Part shown: positions 1 through 8,928 of the stretch, piece after piece
Layout of the letters: the number at the start of each line of letters is the position of its first letter
How positions within the stretch are numbered: position 1 is the first letter of the stretch
Source of the DNA: Acidianus hospitalis
GTDB taxonomy: Archaea > Thermoproteota > Thermoprotei_A > Sulfolobales > Sulfolobaceae
Assembly (NCBI GenBank): GCA_046533895.1
Contig: JAWDOK010000003.1
Coordinates: 131,566 to 195,565 of the forward strand
Length of the DNA: 64,000 bases
Direction of reading: 5' to 3'
Made by a program: the position numbers and the translations under genes
Notes under the pieces: model-generated
The model's input: only the letters and a program-made list of their open reading frames with translations
The model's database searches: none
What the model was told of the DNA's origin: nothing

Positions 1-26
1 TCATTTGAGATACTGGAGCTATTTCG

Positions 27-34
27 CTTAAAAG
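27..34 (+). promoter_or_regulatory. TATA box of nth
   Basis: CTTAAAAG is centred about 26 bp before the GTG start at 57. That is the spacing expected for a leaderless archaeal transcript. Confidence 0.5.
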
Positions 35-56
35 CTCTCTCACTCCTTATCATATT

Positions 57-755
57 GTGAAGTGCACCGGAAAAGAAATCATTGAAAGACTAAGAAAGAC
101 TTATAAGAGAGACCCTAAGGAATATGTTGCTTACGACGTATGGATAAACTTTAAGGATCCATTTAAGGTTCTCATAGCGACGTTACTTTCTCAAAACTCT
201 ACAGATAAGGGAACTTATAAGGCGTTCTATACACTAGAAGAAAAAATAGGAGTAACTCCAGATAATTTAATTAAATCTAGCCTAGAAGATATCGCATCGT
301 GTATAAGAAATATCGGAATCTATAGAATAAAAGCAGAAAGAATAAAAGAACTTGCAAAAATAATAAAGGAAAAATATAATGGAGATTTAAATAAAATTCT
401 AGATAAGGAACCTAAAGAGGCTAGAGAAGAATTGTTATCTCTTCCTGGCATAGGAGAAAAAACTGCTGATGTTGTCCTACTAACTTGTAAGGGATATCCA
501 TACTTCCCAGTAGACACACATATAAAGAGGATATCTCAAAGACTGGGAATAGCGTCAGGAAGTTATGAACAAATTTCTGCTTCCCTTATGAGACTTTTTG
601 ACCCTAAGGATTACTTAGAGGCACATCATTTATTAATAGCCCACGGAAGAAATGTTTGCAAGGCAAAAAATCCTTTATGTGAGAAGTGTATACTAAATGA
701 CTGTTGCGAATATTACTCCAGAATTAATAAAAATAAACCAGATAATAACTCATGA
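57..755 (+). CDS. nth: Endonuclease III (DNA glycosylase/AP lyase)
   Basis: Base-excision repair enzyme that removes oxidised pyrimidines and cleaves the resulting abasic site. The 232-residue protein has the helix-hairpin-helix LPGIGEKTA at about 129-137, with the catalytic lysine at 135 and the catalytic aspartate in VDTH at 153. A C-terminal [4Fe-4S] loop has cysteines 201, 208, 211 and 217 in the C-x6-C-x2-C-x5-C spacing of E. coli Nth. The start is GTG, with a TATA-like CTTAAAAG at 27-34, about 26 bp upstream, which suggests a leaderless transcript. Its 3' end overlaps the next gene by 59 nt. The family call is firm. Confidence 0.95.
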   Translation: MKCTGKEIIERLRKTYKRDPKEYVAYDVWINFKDPFKVLIATLLSQNSTDKGTYKAFYTLEEKIGVTPDNLIKSSLEDIASCIRNIGIYRIKAERIKELAKIIKEKYNGDLNKILDKEPKEAREELLSLPGIGEKTADVVLLTCKGYPYFPVDTHIKRISQRLGIASGSYEQISASLMRLFDPKDYLEAHHLLIAHGRNVCKAKNPLCEKCILNDCCEYYSRINKNKPDNNS

Positions 756-1302
756 AGATATAGATATTGTTAACCTAAACAAGGTAATTAACTGTATTAG
801 GAAAAATAAGGAAATTATTCCCATAATAGTTGATGAAGAATCGTTCATGGTAATTGATGGTCATCATAGATTTTATGCAATGAAATTGTTGGGATTTTCA
901 AAGATACCTGCATATTTGATTAACTATAGAAAAGATTATGTAAAAGTAAACAAGTGGTTTAGAAAAATAGTATTCAGTAAAGGAAGTAATGTAGATAGAA
1001 TACTCTCGTTGATTATACCAAATACTGAAGGAAAGGTCTGTATTAAGTTTTTCTCTAGAAAATTCTGTTCTAATTCAGAATATACTCTATACTGGAAATT
1101 AAACATAATAGAGAAATATTTGTTATCGATTGGAGTAAATGTAATAAAGAATCCCAAAGAGGGAATAGAACCGCCCTCTTTAGATAAAGAATATGTATTA
1201 AGTATTGCTAAGAAAGGATTAAGATTCCCACCAAAAACGACAAGACATAGCTATGAATTTATTATCCCGAGTTATAGAATTTCATTGAATGAATTCGTTT
1301 AG
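697..1302 (+). CDS. ParB/SerK-like protein (possible free-serine kinase)
   Basis: 201-residue protein with the ParB/sulfiredoxin-type core, including V-I-DGHHR-F-Y-A at 52-61. A C-terminal PPKTTRH segment near residue 180 is, as I recall it, typical of the archaeal SerK family. SerK of Thermococcus phosphorylates free L-serine with ADP and is the closest described relative I can name; whether this protein has that activity is inference. The start lies inside nth (59-nt overlap), and the stop overlaps the glycosyltransferase start by 14 nt, so the three genes are probably co-transcribed. Other ParB-fold activities (nuclease, CTP switch) cannot be excluded. Confidence 0.65.
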   Translation: MTVANITPELIKINQIITHEDIDIVNLNKVINCIRKNKEIIPIIVDEESFMVIDGHHRFYAMKLLGFSKIPAYLINYRKDYVKVNKWFRKIVFSKGSNVDRILSLIIPNTEGKVCIKFFSRKFCSNSEYTLYWKLNIIEKYLLSIGVNVIKNPKEGIEPPSLDKEYVLSIAKKGLRFPPKTTRHSYEFIIPSYRISLNEFV

Positions 1303-2668
1303 CATCATAACGCAGACAATAGTATTTGTAATACCATCATTAATTCTATTATACCAATATATATTCTTTAAATTGGGATATAATAGAATAGACGCCATAA
1401 ATGTAAATCCAAAAGATTTACCTTTGCTTTCAATTATAGTTCCTACAAAAGGCGAGAGACCAGAATTAATACAAGGACTCCTAGATAATTTAGCAGAAGT
1501 AGATTGGAATAAGAGTAGAATGGAAGTAATAATAGTATCAGACGATAGCCCAGAATATTTTGAGGAAATGAAAGAGAAAATAGCCCCACCACAAGGGTTA
1601 GAAGTCAGAATGTACAGAAGGGAGAAAAAACTAGGTTTTAAGAGCGGTGCTTTAGCTTACGGATTTGAAAAAAGTAGAGGAGATTTAATATTAACTTTAG
1701 ATGTAGATGCTAGAGTAAAAAAAGATTCTATCAAAAAAGCTTACTTTCATATGTTGCAATTTGGATGCGACGCAGTTACAATGAAATGGATAGGATATTC
1801 ACATAACGGTTATTCGCTTTTGGCTAAGGGTATAATGGTATCTACCATAATTGCGGACAACTCTATTCTTAGGGGCAGAGATAGAGCAAATTTAAAGGTA
1901 TTTCCTGTAGGGTGTGGAACAATGTTTAAGAAAAGTGCAATAGAAGAAGTAGGCCCTTGGGACTATAACATGATTCAGGATGATTTAGAAATAGGAGCTA
2001 GACTTATAAATCATGGAAAAAGGATATGCTCCTCTGACTCTATAGTATTTGTCGAAGTTCCAGATAATTTACTAGCCTTTTACATTCAACAGACCAGATG
2101 GGCAATGGGAAGCATAGAAGTTCTAACTAGAAGATTTAAACAAATAATAACTAGCAAAGCTAATATATTACAGAAAATAGACGCATTACTGTTTCTTCTC
2201 CAATACGTACCTATTGCCTTAACTTTTATTGCAGCATTGCTTATCTCAGTTTATTCCTTTTTAGATAAAGGGGATCCATTAAATTCTATTCCGCTCTTTA
2301 CTCTGTGGGCTATAGCACTTGGAATATATGCATACAATTTCATTAAAGTAGCTAGAGATTCTGGGATTAAATTAATTGAAGCGTTAAGATCATTAGGTAA
2401 GATCTCTGCCTATACTGTTTCAATATCTCCATTTATTACCTTATCCATATTTAGCGCGTTAAAAAAGTCAAGAAATTATATTATAACTCCTAAAGGAAAA
2501 GCCGGAAAAACAAAAATAGTATACATAATACTAGCCTTCGGATTGCTATTCCTCTTTGCCTCAATAAATTATTTACTTCATCAAGAATTCATATCTGGCT
2601 TGTGGCTTCTTTACTATTCTTTAGCTTATATTTTTACATTCTCTTCATATAAACAAGAAATTAAATAG
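1289..2668 (+). CDS. Membrane-bound family 2 glycosyltransferase
   Basis: 459-residue processive-type GT2 enzyme. It has an N-terminal hydrophobic segment (about 8-28), a cytoplasmic GT-A domain and several C-terminal membrane segments (about 300-455). Catalytic features seen are SDDS near 84-87, the metal-binding DVD at 138-140, QDD at 230-232 and QQTRW at 267-271, which matches the Q-x-x-R-W motif of cellulose- and hyaluronan-synthase-like enzymes. It probably polymerises or transfers sugars at the cytoplasmic membrane; donor and acceptor cannot be read from sequence. It starts at ATG inside the end of the SerK-like gene. Confidence 0.85.
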   Translation: MNSFSIITQTIVFVIPSLILLYQYIFFKLGYNRIDAINVNPKDLPLLSIIVPTKGERPELIQGLLDNLAEVDWNKSRMEVIIVSDDSPEYFEEMKEKIAPPQGLEVRMYRREKKLGFKSGALAYGFEKSRGDLILTLDVDARVKKDSIKKAYFHMLQFGCDAVTMKWIGYSHNGYSLLAKGIMVSTIIADNSILRGRDRANLKVFPVGCGTMFKKSAIEEVGPWDYNMIQDDLEIGARLINHGKRICSSDSIVFVEVPDNLLAFYIQQTRWAMGSIEVLTRRFKQIITSKANILQKIDALLFLLQYVPIALTFIAALLISVYSFLDKGDPLNSIPLFTLWAIALGIYAYNFIKVARDSGIKLIEALRSLGKISAYTVSISPFITLSIFSALKKSRNYIITPKGKAGKTKIVYIILAFGLLFLFASINYLLHQEFISGLWLLYYSLAYIFTFSSYKQEIK

Positions 2669-2702
2669 AAGCTTTTAACTCTAAGAGTTTCATTTAACCT
2701 AA

Positions 2703-5324
2703 ATGAGCATTGAATATGCTAAGGGCTTGAGTGACGAGGAATTATTTAAATTATTAAGGCCTTATGTTGCTGATTGGTTTAAAAAGAAATATCAAACCTT
2801 TACACCTCCTCAAAGAGCTGCAATACCGTTAATCAAAAATTATGAGAATGTTTTAGTTTCAAGTCCTACTGGTAGCGGTAAAACACTTGCAGCATTTCTA
2901 GGCATAATTGATAATTTATTTGAGTTAGCAGAAAAAGGACAGCTCGAAGATAAAATATACGCAGTTTACATTTCTCCACTTAGGGCACTTAACAATGATA
3001 TGTACAAGAATTTAATAGAGCCTTTGACTGAAATAAAGGAGCAAGAGAAAGTAGATTATAACATAAGAGTAGGAGTTAGAACCAGTGATACCTCATCCTA
3101 TCAAAAGGAAAAAATGCTAAAGTTACCTCCTCACATACTTATAACTACACCAGAATCTTTCGCAATATCATTAACTTCACCGAAATTCAGTGAGAAACTG
3201 AAAAACGTGAAATGGGTAATTGTAGATGAGATTCATGAGCTTGCAAGCAGCAAAAGAGGATCTTTCCTATCAGGATTTTTAGAAATTTTTGAGAATATGA
3301 TAGCAGAGGATAAAATTAGTAGAATAGGCTTAAGTGCTACAATATCTCCTTTAGAAGAGATAGCCAAATTCCTTGTAGGTCCTAAAAGGAGCTGTAAAAT
3401 CGTAGATGCAAGGTTTGTAAAAGATATTGACTTAAAGGTTATTTCTCCAGTAAAAGATTTGATACACGCAACTGAGGATGAAATAAGTGAAGGTATTTAT
3501 AAGACAATAATTGAAGAAGTACTTAAGCATAGAACTACGTTAATTTTTACAAATACAAGAAGTGCAGCAGAAAGAGTTTCCTTTAAGTTAAGGAAACTAG
3601 TTCAAGCTCAAAACTTGTTTGATGCAGACATGATAGGAGCTCATCATAGTAGCTTAAGTAGAGATGTTAGGTTAGAAATAGAGGATAAATTGAAAAGAGG
3701 AGAATTGAAAGCAGTAGTATCTTCCACAAGCTTAGAATTAGGAATTGACATAGGTTATATAGACTTAGTAATACTACTTAGTAGCCCTAAGAGCGTAAGT
3801 AGACTTCTTCAGAGGCTCGGAAGGGCAGGACATCATATTAGAAGTATAAGTAAAGGAAGAATAATTGTAGTTGATAGAGACGACTTAGTGGAATGCACAG
3901 TACTGGCAAAGTTAGCAAAAGAAAGAAAGATAGATAGAGTTTACATTCCCAAAAACCCGCTTGATGTATTATCACAATTAATAGTTTCAGCTTCCCTTAT
4001 AAGGCCAATTTCAATCGACGAGTTCTATAATATTATTACCCAAAGTTATACATTTAGCGAACTAACCCTAGACTCTTTGAAGGCTACAGTGGATTATCTT
4101 ACTGGAAAATACGGACTAGAGTCTAACAAAGTTTATGCCAAGATAAGAGAAGAAAATGGAATAATAAAACCGAGGAGAGGATCTAGGATGATATTTTACA
4201 TGAATAGTGGTACTATTCCAGAAGAATCGTTGGTTCCAGTGTATACTGAAAGTAATAAATATGTGGGAAATCTTGAAGAGGAGTTTGTTGAAATATTATC
4301 CCCAGGAGATATTTTTGTACTAGGAGGAAAAACTTATGAGTTCCTTAGTAGCAAAGGAAATAAAATAATCGTAAGAGATGCTGAGGGTCAGAGACCTACA
4401 GTACCTAGTTGGTTTTCAGAAATGTTACCTTTGGCTTATGATTCTGCATTAGAAGTAGGAAAATTTAGGAAAGAAGTTGCAGAAATGATAGAAAAAAATG
4501 TAGATAAGAAAATAGCAATTGAGGAAATTTCAAGAAAGTACAATATCTCAAAGCACGCCGCGTTCTCAATTTATGAATACATCCTAGAGGAGTATTTATT
4601 TACTAGTGGAAAAGTTCCTAACGATAAATTCATATTAATTGAAATATACGATGATGAAGAGGATAGAAGAAATTTCATATTCCACGCTCTGTATGGAAGA
4701 AGAGCTTTAGACGCGCTATCAAGAGCTTTGGCATATATCATAAGCGAACAGCTTAACGTTGATGTTCGAATTTCTGTATCAGATAATGGATTTATATTAA
4801 CAATACCAGAAAGGACTGCTTATAGAATTGGTAAAATATTTGACTACCTAAATCCAGACGATATGTATGACATATTAAGTAAGGTTATCCTAAGAACGGA
4901 AATGATTAAGAGAAGGTTTAGACAAACCGCCGAAAGGTCATTTATGATATTAAAGAAATATAAAGGAAGAGAAACTAACCTAGAGAGGAGGCAATTAAGT
5001 TCAGAAGCTTTACTTAACGTAGTTAAGGAAATTCCTAATTTTCCAGTACTAAAAGAAACAATAAGGGAAATCCTTGAAGATCATATGGACATAAAAAGTG
5101 CTATAGAAATAGTTAGAAAAGTTAAATCTGGAGAAATAAAAATTGGCGTAATAGGGCCTAGAAGAGTACCAAGTCCTTTTGCACACGGAATTATAGCAAA
5201 AGAGCATGCAGATGTAGTACTTGCAGAGGAAAAGAGAGAGTTACTTAAGAAGCTTCACGAAGAAGTTATCGCTTACCTCAAAAGGAAGGGAATTAATATC
5301 GACCTCAATTACACCGAGACTTGA
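2703..5324 (+). CDS. Lhr-type superfamily 2 DNA/RNA helicase
   Basis: 873-residue ATP-dependent helicase of the archaeal Lhr group. Walker A is SPTGSGKT at about 54-61, the motif II box is DEIH near 175, and motif VI is QRLGRAGH near 370. The region after the RecA domains fits the winged-helix and Lhr-specific C-terminal domains. Family members unwind DNA and RNA-DNA hybrids and are linked to repair and RNA metabolism. Its last 84 nt overlap the convergent JAMM gene on the other strand. Confidence 0.9.
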   Translation: MSIEYAKGLSDEELFKLLRPYVADWFKKKYQTFTPPQRAAIPLIKNYENVLVSSPTGSGKTLAAFLGIIDNLFELAEKGQLEDKIYAVYISPLRALNNDMYKNLIEPLTEIKEQEKVDYNIRVGVRTSDTSSYQKEKMLKLPPHILITTPESFAISLTSPKFSEKLKNVKWVIVDEIHELASSKRGSFLSGFLEIFENMIAEDKISRIGLSATISPLEEIAKFLVGPKRSCKIVDARFVKDIDLKVISPVKDLIHATEDEISEGIYKTIIEEVLKHRTTLIFTNTRSAAERVSFKLRKLVQAQNLFDADMIGAHHSSLSRDVRLEIEDKLKRGELKAVVSSTSLELGIDIGYIDLVILLSSPKSVSRLLQRLGRAGHHIRSISKGRIIVVDRDDLVECTVLAKLAKERKIDRVYIPKNPLDVLSQLIVSASLIRPISIDEFYNIITQSYTFSELTLDSLKATVDYLTGKYGLESNKVYAKIREENGIIKPRRGSRMIFYMNSGTIPEESLVPVYTESNKYVGNLEEEFVEILSPGDIFVLGGKTYEFLSSKGNKIIVRDAEGQRPTVPSWFSEMLPLAYDSALEVGKFRKEVAEMIEKNVDKKIAIEEISRKYNISKHAAFSIYEYILEEYLFTSGKVPNDKFILIEIYDDEEDRRNFIFHALYGRRALDALSRALAYIISEQLNVDVRISVSDNGFILTIPERTAYRIGKIFDYLNPDDMYDILSKVILRTEMIKRRFRQTAERSFMILKKYKGRETNLERRQLSSEALLNVVKEIPNFPVLKETIREILEDHMDIKSAIEIVRKVKSGEIKIGVIGPRRVPSPFAHGIIAKEHADVVLAEEKRELLKKLHEEVIAYLKRKGINIDLNYTET

Positions 5325-5585
5325 CGAGTATTTATATGCCTTAATACAATTGCTTGATATTATAATCCAATATACTTTCCATATCTTCATGTTTTCAACG
5401 TCAAAACCACTAGGAGTACAGTTTTTAACGTGAGTATGAACTATAGCTTGAAGCTCTTTTCCATTCCTTATTATAGAATAAAATTCTTCTGGATTCATAA
5501 TAAATTCATAAGGGTTATTTGAAATGTTATCAACTTCATAAAATACTCCATCAACTATTATTCCACACCTTTCTATACTCCCCAT
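5241..5585 (-). CDS. JAMM/MPN-type metalloprotease-like protein
   Basis: 114-residue protein with an RCGIIVDG opening and HTHVKNCTPSGFD at 50-62. This matches the zinc-binding JAMM motif H-x-H-x(6-7)-S-x2-D, with H50, H52, S59 and D62. The spacing between H52 and S59 is six residues, one fewer than the usual seven. Related archaeal enzymes remove ubiquitin-like SAMP modifiers or act as small peptidases; the substrate here is unknown. The start overlaps the end of the upstream CBS gene by 13 nt, so the two are co-transcribed, and the 3' end overlaps the Lhr gene. Confidence 0.7.
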   Translation of the reverse strand: MGSIERCGIIVDGVFYEVDNISNNPYEFIMNPEEFYSIIRNGKELQAIVHTHVKNCTPSGFDVENMKIWKVYWIIISSNCIKAYKYSSSLGVIEVDINSLPFEVSDNFFVKLLK

Positions 5586-6475
5586 AGTAATTCTAATCCT
5601 GCTATAGACTTTAGAATATCAGTCCTAGTTACAATTCCTATAACTCTCTGCATTGAATCTACTACAAGTAATCTACCTACATTATATATTACCATTTTTC
5701 TAATTGCCTCTAAAACGTCCTCCTCGTCTCTTATTGTTATAACATCGGTCTTCATGTAATCTGAAACCTTTGCGTCGTATTTTCCTTCAAAGAACGCCTT
5801 AATAATATCTGCAGTAGTTATAATTCCTAGGACTTTCTCTCCCTCTCCTAAGACTGGAGCGCCTCTAATACCCTCTTTATATAATATCATTGAAGCCTCT
5901 TTTAACGTCATGTCGGGCTTAAGTGTTATAAGCCTCCTTCCAATAATATTCTTCACTTTTTCCTTTGGAACACTTATCATTCTCTTAACATCTATTAAAA
6001 CCTCTTTTCTGGAATCATCGGCATTAATTACTACTCCGTCAATTACTAGTCTGCTATATGGTGTTGGGCCTAATCTAACTGGGTCTCCTGGCCTAATTTT
6101 CCTTAAGTCTCCAGTGACTTTAAGAATCACTTTATTGCCAGAAGGATTAGTAACGTCAAGAAGCTCAATATTATCAATTTTAATATCAGTTTCGACATTT
6201 CCTCTATATAAACTTAATTTATCAAGAATAGGAGAAATTGATGGATTTTTAATAAATTCATAAGCTTTTAGCGTTGGAATATATCCTCCATTTGGACCGG
6301 GTTTTGATTCAACAAGTCCAAGTACTTTAAGGCCTAAAATTATATTTCTGACAGTGCCTTCATCTTTACCTATCATGTCAGCAACTTCCTTGCTTTTTAT
6401 CATCTTCTTTCCTTTATTGTATAATTCTATTAATGCTAGCAAGATTTCCCTTTGAGTAGATGATAAATTCTGCAT
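5573..6475 (-). CDS. Winged-helix regulator with paired CBS domains
   Basis: 300-residue protein. Residues 1-75 form a winged-helix-like region (R-E-I-L-L-A-L-I-E-L start, then a predicted recognition helix near 35-55). A central beta-rich segment runs from about 95 to 170. Two CBS repeats follow, at about 180-235 (LKPDMTLKEAS...GIRGAPVLGEGEKVLGIIT) and 240-297 (ITIRDEEDV...VGRLLVVD). CBS pairs usually bind adenosyl nucleotides, so the protein may sense energy state or AdoMet and control transcription; that role is inference. It heads a two-gene operon with the JAMM protein. Confidence 0.75.
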   Translation of the reverse strand: MQNLSSTQREILLALIELYNKGKKMIKSKEVADMIGKDEGTVRNIILGLKVLGLVESKPGPNGGYIPTLKAYEFIKNPSISPILDKLSLYRGNVETDIKIDNIELLDVTNPSGNKVILKVTGDLRKIRPGDPVRLGPTPYSRLVIDGVVINADDSRKEVLIDVKRMISVPKEKVKNIIGRRLITLKPDMTLKEASMILYKEGIRGAPVLGEGEKVLGIITTADIIKAFFEGKYDAKVSDYMKTDVITIRDEEDVLEAIRKMVIYNVGRLLVVDSMQRVIGIVTRTDILKSIAGLELLWGV

Positions 6476-6510
6476 ACTAAATTATAATTTAAGTATTTGC
6501 TTAAAAACTT

Positions 6511-7209
6511 CTATGTTTTAGCTGAAACTTCTAGAATTTTCTTAATTAGCCTAGGTTTAACATTGAAAACTTCTTGAGAGATTAATGCTACATAATTAGC
6601 CTTAGGTAAAGGATACTCAATTCCTATATTTATTGATATTGCCTTCTTCATTGCAATATAATTCATTTTATCTCTAATGCTGCCTTCTGCTATACCTTCA
6701 GCTAATTTGAACGCTGTATAAAATCTAGAAAAGCTTTTAGCAGTATGTTTTATTGCATCATTTGTACTAGCGTCAAGCCTCCTTAAAGCATCTATAAGTT
6801 TGCTTTCGTCTGCAAATGAGAAGACAACTTCAACAAAAATTAGCCTTAACGCCCTCGCTAATAAATCTTTATCTTCGTTGGCTTTCTTGAAAGCTTCGTC
6901 TGGGGAATTTAATATTAAATTAGCTATATTCTCATAATTTTCTTCTGTAGAGAATAGTTTATCAAAAACTTGTTTATAGTCGTTAAATAAACCTAGTCCT
7001 TCTTTTCCAACTACATAAACTGATATTAATTCTTTTTCGTAAAGATTAGTAGATTTAAATCCCCTGAAAGGCTTTATTCCGTTGTCTTCATAAATTTTCT
7101 GAACTAGAGAAATCAGCGAATCTCTATTTAAACTTTCCCACTCATCAAGTATTTTTCCCCATAGATCAGTAATTACTTTTATCCTGCCCTTGTAAATCTC
7201 TTTAACCAT
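6511..7209 (-). CDS. Conserved archaeal protein, DUF2192-like
   Basis: 232 residues from the chosen start (MVKEIYKGR, ATG at 7209). A longer frame to 7272 exists but would run into the divergent gene at 7271 and adds a non-conserved-looking tail. The protein is mostly helical with no catalytic motif that I recognise. I recall the family name DUF2192 for crenarchaeal proteins of this size and opening, but this needs a profile search. It is divergently transcribed from the gene at 7271. Confidence 0.5.
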   Translation of the reverse strand: MVKEIYKGRIKVITDLWGKILDEWESLNRDSLISLVQKIYEDNGIKPFRGFKSTNLYEKELISVYVVGKEGLGLFNDYKQVFDKLFSTEENYENIANLILNSPDEAFKKANEDKDLLARALRLIFVEVVFSFADESKLIDALRRLDASTNDAIKHTAKSFSRFYTAFKLAEGIAEGSIRDKMNYIAMKKAISINIGIEYPLPKANYVALISQEVFNVKPRLIKKILEVSAKT

Positions 7210-7270
7210 AATTAACCCGTTGAATATTGTGTAATTTTGCTTAAAAAGGATAGCATTTAAGCTACAAACC

Positions 7271-7660
7271 ATGAGTTTAGAAGAAAGTTTAAAATCAAGC
7301 GTGGTTTTGATTTCTCCATCTGATATAGAGGAAAGCGTAAAGAAAATTGAAGAAGAAATAAAATCACATGAACAGATAGATATAGACTTTCAAAAGAAAA
7401 TTCAAGAAGAGCTAGATAAATTATGGAGTACATTGTCATGGTTAAAGATTGCAGAATCTCAAGGAGTTTGGAAAACAAAAACATGCAGACATGCAATTGA
7501 CGGTGTTTGTGAAGCGTGGAATATAAGCGATCCGGGCAAATTAGGAATACCTCAAGAAGTAATTTCAGTAAACCAAGACGGTACAAAAAGAGTAGTAGTT
7601 GCTAAATTTTATCAAATATGCATAACTTGTCCTCTATATGAACCCAGAAGAAGCCAATAA
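7271..7660 (+). CDS. Conserved Sulfolobales-type protein with four cysteines
   Basis: 129-residue protein that I do not recognise. The N-terminal half is a charged helix (about 18-60). The C-terminal half has C72-x7-C80 and C117-x2-C120, a spacing that could hold zinc or an iron-sulfur cluster. The codons look like those of its neighbours. It starts 61 nt from the divergent gene at 7209, and its end overlaps the convergent HTH gene by 27 nt. Function unknown. Confidence 0.6.
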   Translation: MSLEESLKSSVVLISPSDIEESVKKIEEEIKSHEQIDIDFQKKIQEELDKLWSTLSWLKIAESQGVWKTKTCRHAIDGVCEAWNISDPGKLGIPQEVISVNQDGTKRVVVAKFYQICITCPLYEPRRSQ

Positions 7661-7990
7661 TTTTCTGCCTTCTATTTCATCTAAAATTTTTTTAAGTTCA
7701 TCAATTTTTTCTGTGGTTACGTTAGGATATTCGGAAAATACTTCTATCACACTATTCACAAGGTCGTTTAATATTATATTAACTATTTTCTCTTTTTCGT
7801 CGTCACTTGCTATTTCAAGAACTTTTAAAATAGTATCATCACTTGGATGAGTTAAACCCTTAGTAAACTTAACTATTGCAGCAGGAGTTATTCCTAATTC
7901 CTCTGCAAGCTCTTTTCTAGATCTTTTTTCTAGCAATATATTAATTATTTCCTGCCTAGCTTCTTTACTTAGATTATGTATAGCCTTCAT
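7634..7990 (-). CDS. Helix-turn-helix DNA-binding protein
   Basis: 118 residues. Residues about 24-50 (SRKELAEELGITPAAIVKFTKG) read as a classical Xre/Cro-type helix-turn-helix, and the rest is helical and acidic, probably for dimerisation. It is likely a small transcription regulator; its target is unknown. It is divergent from the MDR gene starting at 8005, with only 14 bp between the starts, so autoregulation with that gene is possible. It overlaps the convergent gene at 7660 by 27 nt. Confidence 0.65.
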   Translation of the reverse strand: MKAIHNLSKEARQEIINILLEKRSRKELAEELGITPAAIVKFTKGLTHPSDDTILKVLEIASDDEKEKIVNIILNDLVNSVIEVFSEYPNVTTEKIDELKKILDEIEGRKLLASSGFI

Positions 7991-8004
7991 TTAATGGAGG
8001 TTTA

Positions 8005-8928
8005 GTGCTAAAACTTAAAAGAGAAGTTTATAATTGCTTTCACATGATATCAATTATATTTAACCAAGGTATTATTCCTAAGGACGTTGTTGAAAGGCCT
8101 ATAAATAACGATTTTGTACTGGTATCACCGGATAAAGTATTGCTAACGTTTATTGAAAATTCTGTATATCTAGGATTATTATGGGTAAGACCTTGGACAA
8201 TACTGGGGAGTATTGGAATAGGTAAAATAGAAGCAGTAGGAGTAGATGTAGACCCGACTTTACAAGGTAAGAATGTCCTAATTTTACCTTATTCTAAAAA
8301 ATATGGTGGAATAGGAACGGAAATTGATGGGCTATTAACTGAAAAAGCGGTAATTCCAGACGACGCAATAGTTACTTTACCTGAGAATACTAGTGATAAA
8401 GTTCTTCTTTATCCTTTTGTCTCAATAGCGACACAAATAGTAGATCTAGTAAAGGGAGAAAAAGTACTAATAATAGGTTCTGGTTTACTAGGATTATTAA
8501 CTTATCAATATTTATTAGATAGTTCACTCGATGTGAGCATATACACCGATATTCCAGGTAAAAAAATTCAAGGAGTAAAGGAGGTTAAAAATCTAGAGGA
8601 GGGAAAATGGGATATAGTAATATTATCAACTATGAGAGGTTGGGCAAGATATATTGCTGAAAGGTTAATTACTGAAGACGGAAGAATTATAGTCCCAGTT
8701 TTTATGAACACTTGGCCACCAACTTTGCCTTCTAGATCAATTAGAATATATCCTAAGAAAATGGATGGATTGCTTCAAAAAACTGAGAAAATTTCGGATA
8801 AATTTTTTAGCGAAAACATAGCGTATTCTGACGATATTTTATCTAGTATTCCAACTTCAAAAAACGGTGTTATAGTAAACGTTAAAAAAGCTTTAGCTAG
8901 TTACGCTAATTCCTCTTTGATAACTTGA
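8005..8928 (+). CDS. Zinc-free MDR-superfamily oxidoreductase-like protein
   Basis: 307 residues resembling an alcohol-dehydrogenase-type medium-chain reductase. It has a GroES-like N-terminal part and a Rossmann motif (LIIGSGLLGLL, about 155-165). The usual Cys/His zinc ligands and the structural four-cysteine lobe are absent, so substrate and activity are uncertain. The GTG start at 8005 has GGAGG at 7996-8000; an in-frame ATG at 8044 is an alternative. The 3' end overlaps the convergent aminotransferase gene by 28 nt. Confidence 0.65.
   Translation: MLKLKREVYNCFHMISIIFNQGIIPKDVVERPINNDFVLVSPDKVLLTFIENSVYLGLLWVRPWTILGSIGIGKIEAVGVDVDPTLQGKNVLILPYSKKYGGIGTEIDGLLTEKAVIPDDAIVTLPENTSDKVLLYPFVSIATQIVDLVKGEKVLIIGSGLLGLLTYQYLLDSSLDVSIYTDIPGKKIQGVKEVKNLEEGKWDIVILSTMRGWARYIAERLITEDGRIIVPVFMNTWPPTLPSRSIRIYPKKMDGLLQKTEKISDKFFSENIAYSDDILSSIPTSKNGVIVNVKKALASYANSSLIT

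Noticed and set aside
1..43. Possible minus-strand partial gene beginning GTG at 43 (MRELLSEIAPVSQM)
   Set aside because: Only 14 codons are visible, no TATA element is seen upstream on that strand, and the nth promoter lies inside it. Too little to call.
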